Positions 49,446 through 57,600 of a stretch of DNA of 64,000 nucleotides are shown here, in pieces. Positions within the stretch are counted from its first letter, which is position 1, and each line of letters begins with the position of its first letter. This DNA is from Pseudomonas sp. MWU16-30317 (GTDB taxonomy: Bacteria; Pseudomonadota; Gammaproteobacteria; Pseudomonadales; Pseudomonadaceae), in the NCBI RefSeq assembly GCF_020515695.1, contig NZ_JAIWJA010000004.1, positions 186,001 through 250,000 of the forward strand, read 5' to 3'. A model generated the notes under the pieces. That model did no database searches, had not been told where the DNA came from, and saw only the letters and a program-made list of their open reading frames with translations. A program made the translations under genes and the position numbers.

Positions 49446-50174
49446 TCAGATCGACGACACCTGCGCCTCGACCAGCACCCGTTGCGCCCAGGCACCGAAA
49501 ATCAACCCGATCGCCGACCACAGCACCGCCTGGATGCCCAAGGACGCCACGCGGAAATCCCACAGCTGCTCCGCCGAGAAATGCTCGGGTACGACATTGA
49601 CCGGCGGAAACAACGCACCCGCACAGGCGACGATGATGATGTACAGCAGCGCCGTCATCGTCACCCCGCCCCACAGGCCGTATCGCGCGATAAATCCCCA
49701 GGCGCTGCGCACGGCAATGGCCATGGCTGCGACCGACACCAGCAGCATGAGGAAGAACAGCTCGGTGCGCTGACCGAGGGAATCCGGATCGCCCACCGAA
49801 GGCGGGTTGGCCGGGTATTTGAGGTCCGGCACCAGGATCACCGCAACGAACGCGACCAGCGCCAGCAGTGCCGACAGCCCCCGCGGCCCGATCGGCCCGA
49901 CGCGATTCAAGGCGCAGGCGAACACCAGCGCGAACAGGCCGCCGAGTGCCGTGCCATAGACCACCACACCGCTGAACAGGCCATAGGATGCCTGCATCTG
50001 GCGGCTGACCAAGGCGGGTTCATCGGTGTCGTCACTGTGCATGTGCACCACGCTTTGCTCGAACGCGATGCCACTGTCGACCTGCGGCTCGCCGAACACC
50101 TTGGCGAAACCAAACGCCAGCACACTGGCGAGCAGACCAACGAACAGCCCCCTGACGAGTAAACGTCCAACCAT
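49446..50174 (-). CDS. CbtA family cobalt transporter-type membrane protein
   Basis: The protein is about 242 residues from ATG 50174, which directly precedes the first helix (VGRLLVRGLFVGLLASVLAF). It has about six helices and the CbtA-family periplasmic motif containing HMHSDDTDEP, a His/Asp-rich likely metal site, plus the later VPDLKYPANPP segment. CbtA with CbtB is associated with B12-regulated cobalt uptake. The usual small CbtB partner is not visible here, and no clear cobalamin riboswitch was found upstream. Length and motifs fit the family well, but metal specificity is a family-level inference. Confidence 0.86.
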   Translation of the reverse strand: MVGRLLVRGLFVGLLASVLAFGFAKVFGEPQVDSGIAFEQSVVHMHSDDTDEPALVSRQMQASYGLFSGVVVYGTALGGLFALVFACALNRVGPIGPRGLSALLALVAFVAVILVPDLKYPANPPSVGDPDSLGQRTELFFLMLLVSVAAMAIAVRSAWGFIARYGLWGGVTMTALLYIIIVACAGALFPPVNVVPEHFSAEQLWDFRVASLGIQAVLWSAIGLIFGAWAQRVLVEAQVSSI

Positions 50175-50277
50175 TGAAAAACGCCTCGTGTCAGTGGCAA
50201 CCAGGCCCAGCCGCTGACGACCATCGATGACGACGGGAAGAACAACGGCTGAGCGGAATTGGGCGGAGTCTAACGGC

Positions 50278-50310
50278 AAAATCGCGAAGCGCCTCTGGCG
50301 ATCCGCGATT
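50278..50310 (-). terminator. terminator after the LysR gene
   Basis: On the minus strand ATCGCG...CGCGAT arms enclose a second GCC/GGC stem and are followed by TTTTG. It lies 75 bases beyond the stop of the LysR gene and separates it from the CbtA gene. Confidence 0.55.
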
Positions 50311-50384
50311 CTGAGTTTGTTTTCATGCAGCTACCGCGGCTACCGCGCGGGGTGTGCGGTGCCTGCACGCGAGCATCCCGGACA

Positions 50385-51269
50385 TCACAGCGCCCGAGTC
50401 ACCAGATCGCCAAAAGCCGCGACCGGCGCCTGCAGATTGCCGAGCAGGCGCGGTTGCACCAGCCACAGGTCCATCACCGGCTTGAAATCCTTGACCACCA
50501 TCGCCGCCAGACGCTCGCGATGCACGCTGCGCTCCAGCAAGGGCCGCGGCACCAGGCCCAGGCCCATGCCGTCGGCTACCAAGCCCAACTGCAACTCGGT
50601 GCCGAAGGTTTCGAGGTTGACCTTGAGGCTCAGGCCCATGTCCCCCAATGTGCGCTGCAGCCCGGCGCGAAAACCGCAACCGTCGGGGTTGAGCACCCAG
50701 CCCTGGGCATAGCAGTCGGCGAGCTTGATCGGCTTTTTCGGCAACTGCGCCGCGGCGCACACCACCACCAGCTCCAGCTTGCCCAGCGACTGGCCGACGA
50801 TGTTTTCAGGGAACACCTTGCCAGCCGGGAACAACACTGCGGCGGCATCCAGTTCGCCATTGGCGATCTTGTCGATCAACTGGCTGCCCCAACCGGTGGC
50901 CACCCTTGGCTGCAATTCGGGGTAGACCTGGCGCAACTGCTTGAGCGCATCGAGCAACACCGCATCGCCCAGGGTCTGCGGCACCCCCAGGCGCAGCAAG
51001 CCGGACGGGGGAGTATCACTGGCCACCAGCTCGCTGAGGGCATCCATCTCGCGCAGGATCGCCAGGCACTTCTGGTAGACCTGATGGCCCATCACCGTCG
51101 GCTTGAGCGGTTTGGTATTGCGGTCGAACAACTCCACACCCAGCGCTTGCTCGAAGTTCTGCACGCGGCGCGTGATGGCCGGCTGGGTCAGCGCCAGCGA
51201 CTGCGCCGCGACACTGATCGACTGGCAACGAATTACCGCCACGAAGGCGTCTATGTCATCGATTTTCAT
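50385..51269 (-). CDS. LysR family transcriptional regulator
   Basis: This 294-residue LysR-type regulator has a HTH at residues 5-62 (FVAVIRCQSISVAAQSLAL, TQPAITRRVQNFE) and a periplasmic-binding-like effector domain from about residue 90. The start is ATG 51269. It lies directly downstream of an YbfB/YjiJ-type MFS gene on the same strand, with a gap of 105 bases, which suggests it controls that transporter. The effector is unknown. Confidence 0.9.
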   Translation of the reverse strand: MKIDDIDAFVAVIRCQSISVAAQSLALTQPAITRRVQNFEQALGVELFDRNTKPLKPTVMGHQVYQKCLAILREMDALSELVASDTPPSGLLRLGVPQTLGDAVLLDALKQLRQVYPELQPRVATGWGSQLIDKIANGELDAAAVLFPAGKVFPENIVGQSLGKLELVVVCAAAQLPKKPIKLADCYAQGWVLNPDGCGFRAGLQRTLGDMGLSLKVNLETFGTELQLGLVADGMGLGLVPRPLLERSVHRERLAAMVVKDFKPVMDLWLVQPRLLGNLQAPVAAFGDLVTRAL

Positions 51270-51374
51270 TCGGTCTGCACATGAAAAAGCCAAAGGAAAT
51301 ATCCTCTAAGCATAATCCTTGTCCAGGCTCCTGACTACCTGCCGTGGCGGCTCGCACATCGTCGTTCGGCCGGC

Positions 51375-52592
51375 TCAACGCCGGGAACGACGCTGCCCCC
51401 AGCCCAGAGCGACGTAATCCAGCAGCAGGGCCAGCAGCAGCGCACCCCCGGCTATACCGAACAGCAGTTGATAATGACCGCCGGTGCCGTTGAAGATTAG
51501 CGAGTAGAGCAAACCGGCCAACGCCTGGAAGCTCGCGAACGCCACCGTCGCCTTGCTCCACGCCACTTGCTGAGCATGAGCGCTGTGCTTGAGTTCATGC
51601 ACCCGCGCCAAGGCCAGCGGCACGATCCCAGGCGGGAACGAACCGATCACCAGCGCCAGCGCGCACAACAGCAAGGGTTGCTGGCTGACGCCCAACAGCC
51701 CCACCGCCACTGCCTGTACGACCAAGGCCCAGCGAATGCCGCGCCGCGCGCCCAGGCGATCCGCCAACAGGCCGTAGACCATCGGCCCCAGAATCGCGCC
51801 GATGCCGTACATCACCCACACCAGCGCTGCGACATGCGCGCCCTGACCAAGACCACGAGCGACGTAGTCCACCAGAAACACCATGGCCGGCACCAACCCG
51901 CTGGCCATCAGCGCGTACTGTGAGAACAGCAGGCGCAAGCCGCCGCCACTGGTATCGCTCGGCTTGTCCGGCTGCCCCGCAGATGTCGCCGCCGGGTTGG
52001 CCACCGTGGCGGCGGGCCAGGCAAACCAGCTCGCCGCCGTCAACACGCCCGCCACCAGGGCCAGGCCTATCCAGGTATCGCGCAAACCCCAGTGCAGCAA
52101 GGCCGGCACCAGCGTACCGGAACCGGCGATACCCAAACCGATGCCGACGAAGATCGCGCCACTGGCCAGCCCGCGACGGGCGACCGGTACATGGGGCAAC
52201 ACGGTGGACGCCACCAGGACCATGATCGCGCCGCCCGCGATGCCCGACAGCAACCGCCAGACGAAGAACCAGGCGAACGACAACGGCCAGGCACAGGCCA
52301 GAAACGACAGGCTTGCCACCACCAGCATCAGGCGCAACGTGTGTGGGTTGCCGATGCGCTTGCCCAACGGATGACCGAGCAAGGCGCCAATCAGATACCC
52401 CGCCAGATTGGCTGCACCGAGGTAGACCACGTCGGCCTGGGCAAACCAATGGGCTTCGATCAGTTGCGGAATCAACGGCGTGTAGGCGAACCGCGCCAGA
52501 CCGATACTGACCAAGCTGGCGCACAGGCCGGCGAAGATATGCAGCCACACGCTATGGCGCGATTGCGGCGTGGCCGCGGCATAAGTGGACAT
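51375..52592 (-). CDS. YbfB/YjiJ family MFS transporter
   Basis: This 405-residue twelve-helix MFS protein is of the YbfB/YjiJ subfamily. N-terminal pattern: ASLVSIGLARFAYTPLIPQL, LGAANLAGYLIGALLGHPLG and FAWFFVWRLLSGIAGG. Members have no established substrate. Its promoter is in the 52593 region, and the LysR gene follows on the same strand. The protein lacks the long central loop of sugar porters. Export or import direction is unknown. Confidence 0.88.
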   Translation of the reverse strand: MSTYAAATPQSRHSVWLHIFAGLCASLVSIGLARFAYTPLIPQLIEAHWFAQADVVYLGAANLAGYLIGALLGHPLGKRIGNPHTLRLMLVVASLSFLACAWPLSFAWFFVWRLLSGIAGGAIMVLVASTVLPHVPVARRGLASGAIFVGIGLGIAGSGTLVPALLHWGLRDTWIGLALVAGVLTAASWFAWPAATVANPAATSAGQPDKPSDTSGGGLRLLFSQYALMASGLVPAMVFLVDYVARGLGQGAHVAALVWVMYGIGAILGPMVYGLLADRLGARRGIRWALVVQAVAVGLLGVSQQPLLLCALALVIGSFPPGIVPLALARVHELKHSAHAQQVAWSKATVAFASFQALAGLLYSLIFNGTGGHYQLLFGIAGGALLLALLLDYVALGWGQRRSRR

Positions 52593-52762
52593 GAGGAGGC
52601 TTCCTTGATGAGTAATGCGGTGATTCTAGGGGGAGCGCCTGCACCGCAGAAATCAACCGCACTGATAGCGATCATCGGCAGGGAGGCCGGCATCGATACG
52701 GATAAAAAGCGGCGGCGCTGGCCAGGGAGGAGACCGCTGCGCCGCCGAAAAGGGAGGAACAC

Positions 52763-52988
52763 ATGCACGAACTGGATTTGCATCTGCCTCCAGGATGACG
52801 GATTGCTCCAGCGGGGGTATTGCACCCCTGTGCTGAAAATAGCGCCGCCGTGCTGCCGGTAATGGAATGGTTCCCTGATTCGAGCGGCCATTGGCTCTTG
52901 GTTGTGGGGCCATTGGCCGGTAACTTGGCCTTTGAACAGCGTTGGGCCGAAAGGCCTCTTCGCGAGCAAGCTTTGCTCCCACAGATGT
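52763..52988 (+). pseudogene. small gene interrupted by an in-frame TGA
   Basis: AGGGAGGAACAC precedes ATG 52763, an unusually good start. The frame reads MHELDLHLPPG, then TGA at 52796, then continues open as RIAPAGVLHPCAENSAAVLP and VMEWFPDSSGHWLLVVGPLA and beyond to TAA at 52986. The residues after the TGA look like protein (balanced hydrophobics, ordered strands). A single TGG-to-TGA change would restore a 74-codon gene whose last third runs into the REP element. Either a nonsense-mutated gene or chance; selenocysteine is not supported by any downstream structure I can see. Confidence 0.3.
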
Positions 52989-53042
52989 AAACCGCCCCTG
53001 AGTCGTACGCCTGTGGGAGCAAAGCTTGCTCGCGAAGAGGCC
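52953..53042. repeat. REP doublet with 32 bp perfect inverted arms
   Basis: The 32 bases at 52953-52984 are the exact reverse complement of 53011-53042 (left arm starts GGCCTCTTCGCGAGCAAGC and ends GCTCCCACAG), with a 26-base centre. Each arm is one Pseudomonas REP unit of the CGAAGAGGCC/GCTCCCACAG type. This is the most perfect copy in the window and lies about 50 bases before the GNAT start. Confidence 0.85.
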
Positions 53043-53091
53043 AGCCGAAGCGACCTGTAAACCCTGCTTGCCTTTGCTCAAGGAACGCCCC

Positions 53092-53793
53092 ATGACCACC
53101 CGCCTCAACGCCTTCGACCAACCCATCGGCCCCGACGTTGCGGATTGGACGCCACGCCAGCGCCCACCGCGCCAGGTCCTGCAGGGCCGCACTTGCCGGC
53201 TCGAACCGCTGAATGTCGAAGCCCATGGCGATTCACTCTATGCCGCCTACTGCGCGCAGACCGATGGCAGCGACTGGACTTACCTGTTCGTCGGCCCCTT
53301 CCCCGACGCCGCCAGCTATCGCACTTACCTCGAAGGCGCCGCCGCCAGCGCCGATCCGCAGCACTGGGCCGTGGTCGACCAAGCCAGTGGCAGCGCCGTG
53401 GGCACACTGTCGCTGATGCGCATTGACCCCGTGCATGGCGCCATCGAAGTCGGCAACGTGACTTTTTCGCCGCTGATGAAACGCACCCCGGTATCCACCG
53501 AAGCCCAGTTCCTGTTGATGCACTTTGTGTTCGAAACCCTCGGCTACCGCCGCTATGAATGGAAGTGCGACGCCCTCAACGCGCCCTCGCGCCAAGCCGC
53601 GTTGCGACTGGGCTTCAGCTTCGAGGGCATTTTCCGCCAGGCCGTCATCTACAAGGGCCGCAGCCGCGATACCGCGTGGTTTTCGATCATCGACAGCGAA
53701 TGGCCAGCCCGCCGTGCCGCCTTCGAGCGCTGGCTCGCACCGGAAAACTTCGACGCCAGCGGCCAGCAGCGCAGCAGACTTGCGCAATCCTGA
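53092..53793 (+). CDS. GNAT family N-acetyltransferase (RimJ/RimL-like)
   Basis: This 233-residue acetyltransferase is of the RimJ/RimL GNAT group. The acetyl-CoA-binding stretch is around VFETLGYRRYEWKCDALN and the preceding VGNVTFSPLMKRTPVSTEA. The C-terminal strand VIYKGRSRDTAWFSII is typical of the subgroup that acetylates amino groups of small molecules or proteins. The start ATG 53092 follows AAGGAACGCCCC. It is flanked by REP elements on both sides and is probably monocistronic. The acceptor is unknown. Confidence 0.88.
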   Translation: MTTRLNAFDQPIGPDVADWTPRQRPPRQVLQGRTCRLEPLNVEAHGDSLYAAYCAQTDGSDWTYLFVGPFPDAASYRTYLEGAAASADPQHWAVVDQASGSAVGTLSLMRIDPVHGAIEVGNVTFSPLMKRTPVSTEAQFLLMHFVFETLGYRRYEWKCDALNAPSRQAALRLGFSFEGIFRQAVIYKGRSRDTAWFSIIDSEWPARRAAFERWLAPENFDASGQQRSRLAQS

Positions 53794-53809
53794 ATAACGA
53801 CGATGCTGT

Positions 53810-53888
53810 TGTGGGAGCGGGTTCTACCCGCGAAGGTGCCGCTGACGACCACACAGAACACCCTTCGCGGGCGCAATCCGCTCCCATA
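53810..53888. repeat. REP doublet between GNAT and gamma-glutamyltransferase genes
   Basis: TGTGGGAGCGGGTTCTACCCGCGAAGG begins the left arm (only partly quoted: TGTGGGAGCGGG, CCGCGAAGG) and CCTTCGCGGGCG, CCGCTCCCA form the right arm. Imperfect inverted repeats of the same REP family as 52953-53042. Confidence 0.7.
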
Positions 53889-53924
53889 CCGCAATCCCTT
53901 TTCCTGGAAGAAGAGAGTATCGAT

Positions 53925-55652
53925 TTGAAATTGGCAAACCCCACCCGGACGCTGATCGCATCGTTGTTGATCGTGAGTTGGACCTCGGTGCAAGCCGCCT
54001 CGGTAGCACCGGTCGCCGCCGAACACGGCATGGTCGTCACCGCCCAGCACCTGGCCACCGAAGTCGGCGTCGATGTCCTCAAGCACGGCGGCAACGCCGT
54101 CGATGCCGCCGTCGCCGTGGCCTATGCACTGGCGGTGGTCTACCCCGCCGCGGGCAATATTGGTGGCGGCGGCTTCATGACCCTGCAACTGGCGGACGGC
54201 CGCAAGACCTTTATCGACTTTCGCGAAAAAGCCCCGCTGGCAGCCACCGCCAACATGTACCTGGACAAGGACGGCAAGGTCATCCCCGGCCTGAGCACCG
54301 ACGGCCACCTGGCGGTCGGCGTGCCGGGCACCGTGTCAGGCATGGAATATGTGCTGCACAAATACGGCACCCAGCCACGGGCCAAACTTATCGCCCCGGC
54401 CATCGCCTATGCCGAAAAAGGCTTCGTCCTCGATCAGGGTGACGTCGACATGCTGGGCACCACCACTGCCGACTTTCGCAAGGACAGCAAAGACCTTGCG
54501 CCGATTTTCCTGAACCACGGCGAGCCGTTCAAGGTGGGCGAAAAACTGGTGCAGAAGGACCTCGCCAAGACCCTGCGCAGCATCTCCAGCAACGGCGCCG
54601 ACGGTTTCTATAAAGGGTGGGTGGCCAAGGCCCTGGTGGACTCGAGCAAGGCCGGCGACGGCATCATCACCCAGGCCGATCTGGACAAGTATCGTACCCG
54701 CGAGCTGCCACCGGTGGAGTGCGACTACCGTGGTTATCACATCGTCTCGGCGCCGCCACCGAGCTCAGGCGGCGTAGTGATCTGCGAAATCATGAACATC
54801 CTCGAAGGCTACCCGATGACCGACCTGGGCTATCACTCGGCCCAAGGCATGCACTACCAGATCGAAGCCATGCGCCACGCCTACGTGGACCGCAACAGCT
54901 ACCTGGGCGACCCGGATTTCGTCAAGAACCCCGTAGCCCATCTGCTCGACAAAAACTACGCCGCCAGCCTGCGCGCCGCCATCGTGCCGAACAAGGCCGG
55001 TGTCTCCGCCGAGCTCAAGCCCGGCGTCGCCCCGCACGAAGGCAGCAACACCACCCATTACTCCATCGTCGATAAATGGGGCAACGCCGTGGGGGTCACC
55101 TACACGCTCAATAACTGGTTCGGCGCGCGGGTGATGGCGAGCAGCACGGGGGTCATCCTCAACGACGAGATGGACGATTTCACGGTCAAGGTCGGCGTGC
55201 CGAACATGTTCGGCCTGGTGCAGGGCGAGGCCAACGCCATCGCCCCGTACAAGACGCCGCTATCGTCCATGAGCCCGACCATCGTCACCAAGGATGGCAA
55301 GCCGCTGATGGTGGTCGGCACGCCGGGGGGCAGCCGGATCATCACCGCGACCCTGCTGACCATGCTCAACGTGATCGACTACGGCATGACCATTCAGGAA
55401 GCCGTGGATGCGCCGCGCTTCCACCAGCAATGGATGCCGGAAACCACCAACCTGGAGCCGTTCACGGTCAGCGCCGATACGCGCAAGATCCTTGAAAGCT
55501 GGGGCCACAAGTTCACCGGCGCACAACCGGCCAACCATGTGGCAGCGATACTGGTAGGGGCACCCGCGCTAGGCGCCAAGCCGGTGGGCGATAACAGGTT
55601 CTATGGCGCCAATGACCCACGGCGCAATACGGGCGAGGCGTTGGGGTACTGA
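53925..55652 (+). CDS. ggt: gamma-glutamyltransferase
   Basis: This 575-residue precursor matches E. coli Ggt (about 580). It has a Sec signal (TLIASLLIVSWTSVQA, about 24 residues). The autoprocessing site and nucleophile is the first Thr of SNTTHYSIVD, which splits the precursor into large and small subunits. Further landmarks: HGGNAVDAAVAVAYAL, NIGGGGFMTL, FREKAP and SSMSPTIV, GTPGGSRIITA. The periplasmic enzyme cleaves gamma-glutamyl bonds of glutathione and gamma-glutamyl amides. TTG 53925 is taken as start because GAAGAAGAGAG lies just upstream and the signal peptide begins there. It is preceded by a REP doublet, so it is likely transcribed separately from GNAT. Confidence 0.93.
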   Translation: MKLANPTRTLIASLLIVSWTSVQAASVAPVAAEHGMVVTAQHLATEVGVDVLKHGGNAVDAAVAVAYALAVVYPAAGNIGGGGFMTLQLADGRKTFIDFREKAPLAATANMYLDKDGKVIPGLSTDGHLAVGVPGTVSGMEYVLHKYGTQPRAKLIAPAIAYAEKGFVLDQGDVDMLGTTTADFRKDSKDLAPIFLNHGEPFKVGEKLVQKDLAKTLRSISSNGADGFYKGWVAKALVDSSKAGDGIITQADLDKYRTRELPPVECDYRGYHIVSAPPPSSGGVVICEIMNILEGYPMTDLGYHSAQGMHYQIEAMRHAYVDRNSYLGDPDFVKNPVAHLLDKNYAASLRAAIVPNKAGVSAELKPGVAPHEGSNTTHYSIVDKWGNAVGVTYTLNNWFGARVMASSTGVILNDEMDDFTVKVGVPNMFGLVQGEANAIAPYKTPLSSMSPTIVTKDGKPLMVVGTPGGSRIITATLLTMLNVIDYGMTIQEAVDAPRFHQQWMPETTNLEPFTVSADTRKILESWGHKFTGAQPANHVAAILVGAPALGAKPVGDNRFYGANDPRRNTGEALGY

Positions 55653-55684
55653 TCGGATTTTTTGCGCCAGCCAATCCGGCTCCT

Positions 55685-55772
55685 TGGCCGACGAACGCGC
55701 ACCCTTGCACCCACAGGTACGCAACTGTTGATACTGTGGGAGCAAGGGTGCGCGTTCGGCGGCGAAGAGGCC
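55685..55772. repeat. REP-related palindromic element after ggt
   Basis: Left arm GGCCGACGAACGCGCACCC and right arm GGGTGCGCGTTCGGCGG are inverted copies with short interruptions. The centre carries ACCCACAG and CTGTGGGAG. The right arm shares AGGGTGCGCGTTCGGCG with the hairpin at 1808-1850. Confidence 0.7.
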
Positions 55773-55810
55773 CGCAAGCCAAAGAGCGAATCAATCCCCG
55801 TAATCAATCC

Positions 55811-55933
55811 TCAGCGGTCATAGCGCCAGCAGCAGTGCCCGCCCCCATGCCCGTGGTCCGGAAAGATGATGCAGCCACTCAGGCTGCTGAGCATCATCAC
55901 GGTGGCCAGCATCAGTGCAAATCGACGGTACAT
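55811..55933 (-). CDS. 40-residue lipoprotein with His/Cys-rich C-terminus
   Basis: The short gene encodes MYRRFALMLATVMMLSSLSG followed by CIIFPDHGHGGGHCCWRYDR. The first 20 residues are a lipoprotein signal with lipobox LSGC (Cys21 lipidated). The remaining 20-residue mature part holds three His (HGHGGGH) and two more Cys, an obvious potential metal-binding tail. GAGGAA lies 6 bases upstream of ATG 55933. It lies divergently beside the YXWGXW protein gene and near the ECF sigma operon. Small lipoproteins of this kind may sequester or sense metal in the periplasm; that is inference. No named family recognised. Confidence 0.7.
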   Translation of the reverse strand: MYRRFALMLATVMMLSSLSGCIIFPDHGHGGGHCCWRYDR

Positions 55934-56117
55934 GGTAATTCCTCATGGCAGTAATGACGGTGCAGCCCATCAACGTATCGGGCTACACACATTCAACGCC
56001 GCTCCCCGGCAAAATCCGTCGGTGCAAAAATAATTATTTTTTCGCGACGGATTGCGCCAGCCTTATGCGTTCAACTCAGCAGCTACGTTCACTGTGAACG
56101 CTGCATGAGGAGATGTC

Positions 56118-56438
56118 ATGAGCCTTCTGGCCAAGTTGCGATACGCCCTGATCATTCCCGTGGCCGCCTCCGCGCTGGCAAGCGCGTTGGCAAGTGCACC
56201 GGTCCTGGCCCGCGAATATATGCAGCAACCTCCGCCGCCACCGATGCGTGAAGAGCGGGCGCCGATGGATCGCCAAGGCTATGCCTGGGATCGGGGCCAC
56301 TGGAAGTGGGACGGCCATGCATATTTCTGGTTCCCCGGTCATTGGCAAGAGATGCGCGGCCCGGGTCGTTGGGAACCAGGACATTGGGAAGCACGCGGCC
56401 CGCAGTGGTTCTGGGTTGAAGGGCACTGGTTGCGCTGA
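56118..56438 (+). CDS. YXWGXW repeat-containing secreted protein
   Basis: The protein is 106 residues with a Sec signal (ALIIPVAASALASALASAP, about 31 residues; AREYMQQPPPPP follows). A run of aromatic repeats then appears: WDRGHWKWDGHAYFWFPGHW, RWEPGHWEARG and WFWVEGHWLR. This is the pattern of the YXWGXW-motif proteins, small exported proteins of Proteobacteria of unknown function, rich in Trp, His and Gly. The mature product is probably periplasmic or outer-membrane associated. It precedes an ECF sigma operon by 150 bases, and a second protein with the same motif ends that block. Confidence 0.86.
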   Translation: MSLLAKLRYALIIPVAASALASALASAPVLAREYMQQPPPPPMREERAPMDRQGYAWDRGHWKWDGHAYFWFPGHWQEMRGPGRWEPGHWEARGPQWFWVEGHWLR

Positions 56439-56590
56439 GAGCCCTGGCACTGAGCGATCACGTGCCGAGCACCCTGGCGATGAACCATTTTGCGCGTTGT
56501 TGTCTGTATCGAGGGAGACACACAGAGCGTCTCCCTCCCGCATCTGTGATGCGAGGCTGCCGATCCAGTCAACCGCCCGAGAAACACCCT

Positions 56591-57172
56591 TTGAACGAAC
56601 CTGATCCGGACGTCGAGTTGCTGGCCCGTATCGGCCACAACGAACCGGCCGCCATCGAGGAGATGGTCCAGCGCAAGTTGCCCCGCCTGCTTGCGCTGGC
56701 CAGCCGCCTGTTGGGCGATGCCGAGGAAGCCAAGGATGTCGCTCAGGAGAGCTTTGTACGAATCTGGAAGCACGCTGCGCATTGGCGGGCCGGCCAGGCA
56801 CGCTTCGACACCTGGCTGCATCGGGTGACGTTGAACCTGTGCCACGACCGTTTGCGGCGACGCAAGGCGCAGCCACTGGCTGATGAGGACGATACCCGCG
56901 AACTGGCCGACACCGCGCCGCGCCCGGACGAACAACTGGAGGCTGCCGCGCAGAGCCACCAGGTCGCCGACGCACTGGCGGCCCTGCCCGACCGTCAGCG
57001 TGAGGCCATTGTGTTGCAGTACTATCAGGGGCTATCGAATATCGAAGCGGCAGCGCTGATGAACATCAGCGTCGAAGCGCTGGAAAGCCTGTTGTCACGG
57101 GCACGCCGCACGCTGCGCAACACTCTGGCCGCTTACCACGGCGACGCCCGACCAGGAGGGGGACAACGATGA
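56591..57172 (+). CDS. ECF-type RNA polymerase sigma factor
   Basis: This is a sigma-70 family member of the extracytoplasmic-function class, about 193 residues from TTG 56591 (ATG 56549 and others are alternatives). Region 2 is SRLLGDAEEAKDVAQESFVR followed by IWKHAAHWRAG and FDTWLHRVTLNLCHDRLRRR (parts). Region 4 is ALPDRQREAIVLQYYQGLSN and AAALMNISVEALESLLSRAR. It directs polymerase to a specific promoter set when released from an anti-sigma factor. The next gene overlaps by 4 bases and has one membrane helix, fitting an anti-sigma. The next again is a metal-sensor-like protein. Together they resemble CnrYXH-type signalling. Confidence 0.92.
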   Translation: MNEPDPDVELLARIGHNEPAAIEEMVQRKLPRLLALASRLLGDAEEAKDVAQESFVRIWKHAAHWRAGQARFDTWLHRVTLNLCHDRLRRRKAQPLADEDDTRELADTAPRPDEQLEAAAQSHQVADALAALPDRQREAIVLQYYQGLSNIEAAALMNISVEALESLLSRARRTLRNTLAAYHGDARPGGGQR

Positions 57173-57600
57173 CACCGCACCGATTTAGCGAGTTGGCCGA
57201 GGCCTATGGCGGTGATCTGCGACGTTGGCCCAGTGCCGAGCGCGACGCTGCGCAAGCGCTGTTGGCGAGCGACGACGGCGCGCTGAACGCGATACTGCGC
57301 CAGGCCAGCTGGCTGGACGGGCAGCTCGATCGCCATCCATCGCCAGCCGTGTCGCCACACCTGGTGCACCGGATCGTTGCCGATGCCACGCGAGCGCCTT
57401 CCTTCTGGGCTCGATCGTTTTCCTGGCTGTTCGGCGCCAGCTTCGTCGGCGTTGGCCTGGCCGGTGTAGCCGCCGGCATCCTGGTGGCCTCCTTGACCTT
57501 GCCGCTGGCGGTGGAACATGAAGCCTTGCCCAATGTATTCGACTCAGGCGATGGCGACGTCGTGCTCAACCTGGATGCTGCCGAGGAAACCCCGCAATGA
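57169..57600 (+). CDS. probable membrane anti-sigma factor
   Basis: This 143-residue protein has an N-terminal soluble part (residues 1-85: RFSELAEAYGGDLRRWPSAE then ASDDGALNAILRQASWLDGQ), one transmembrane helix (about 88-118, SFVGVGLAGVAAGILVASL) and a short acidic periplasmic tail. Single-helix proteins in this position, coupled to an ECF sigma gene by a 4-base overlap, are usually anti-sigma factors. The N-terminal AYGGDLRRWP-type opening is seen in small sigma-associated membrane proteins of other Proteobacteria. There is no zinc-binding HxxxCxxC motif. It overlaps the sensor gene by 4 bases. Confidence 0.72.
   Translation: MTPHRFSELAEAYGGDLRRWPSAERDAAQALLASDDGALNAILRQASWLDGQLDRHPSPAVSPHLVHRIVADATRAPSFWARSFSWLFGASFVGVGLAGVAAGILVASLTLPLAVEHEALPNVFDSGDGDVVLNLDAAEETPQ

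Larger units (their letters stand above)
52593..53091. other. 499-base region with a decayed small gene and a REP doublet
   Basis: It contains the promoter of the MFS gene (leftward), a short broken reading frame at 52763-52988 with an excellent ribosome binding site, and a 90-base palindromic REP doublet (52953-53042). The GNAT gene starts right after. No other gene is supported. Confidence 0.55.

Noticed and set aside
50175..50384. Possible cobalamin riboswitch upstream of the CbtA gene, suggested by a GCCACTG string on the minus strand
   Set aside because: The stretch is only about 100 bases between the terminator and start. The other conserved riboswitch boxes were not seen.
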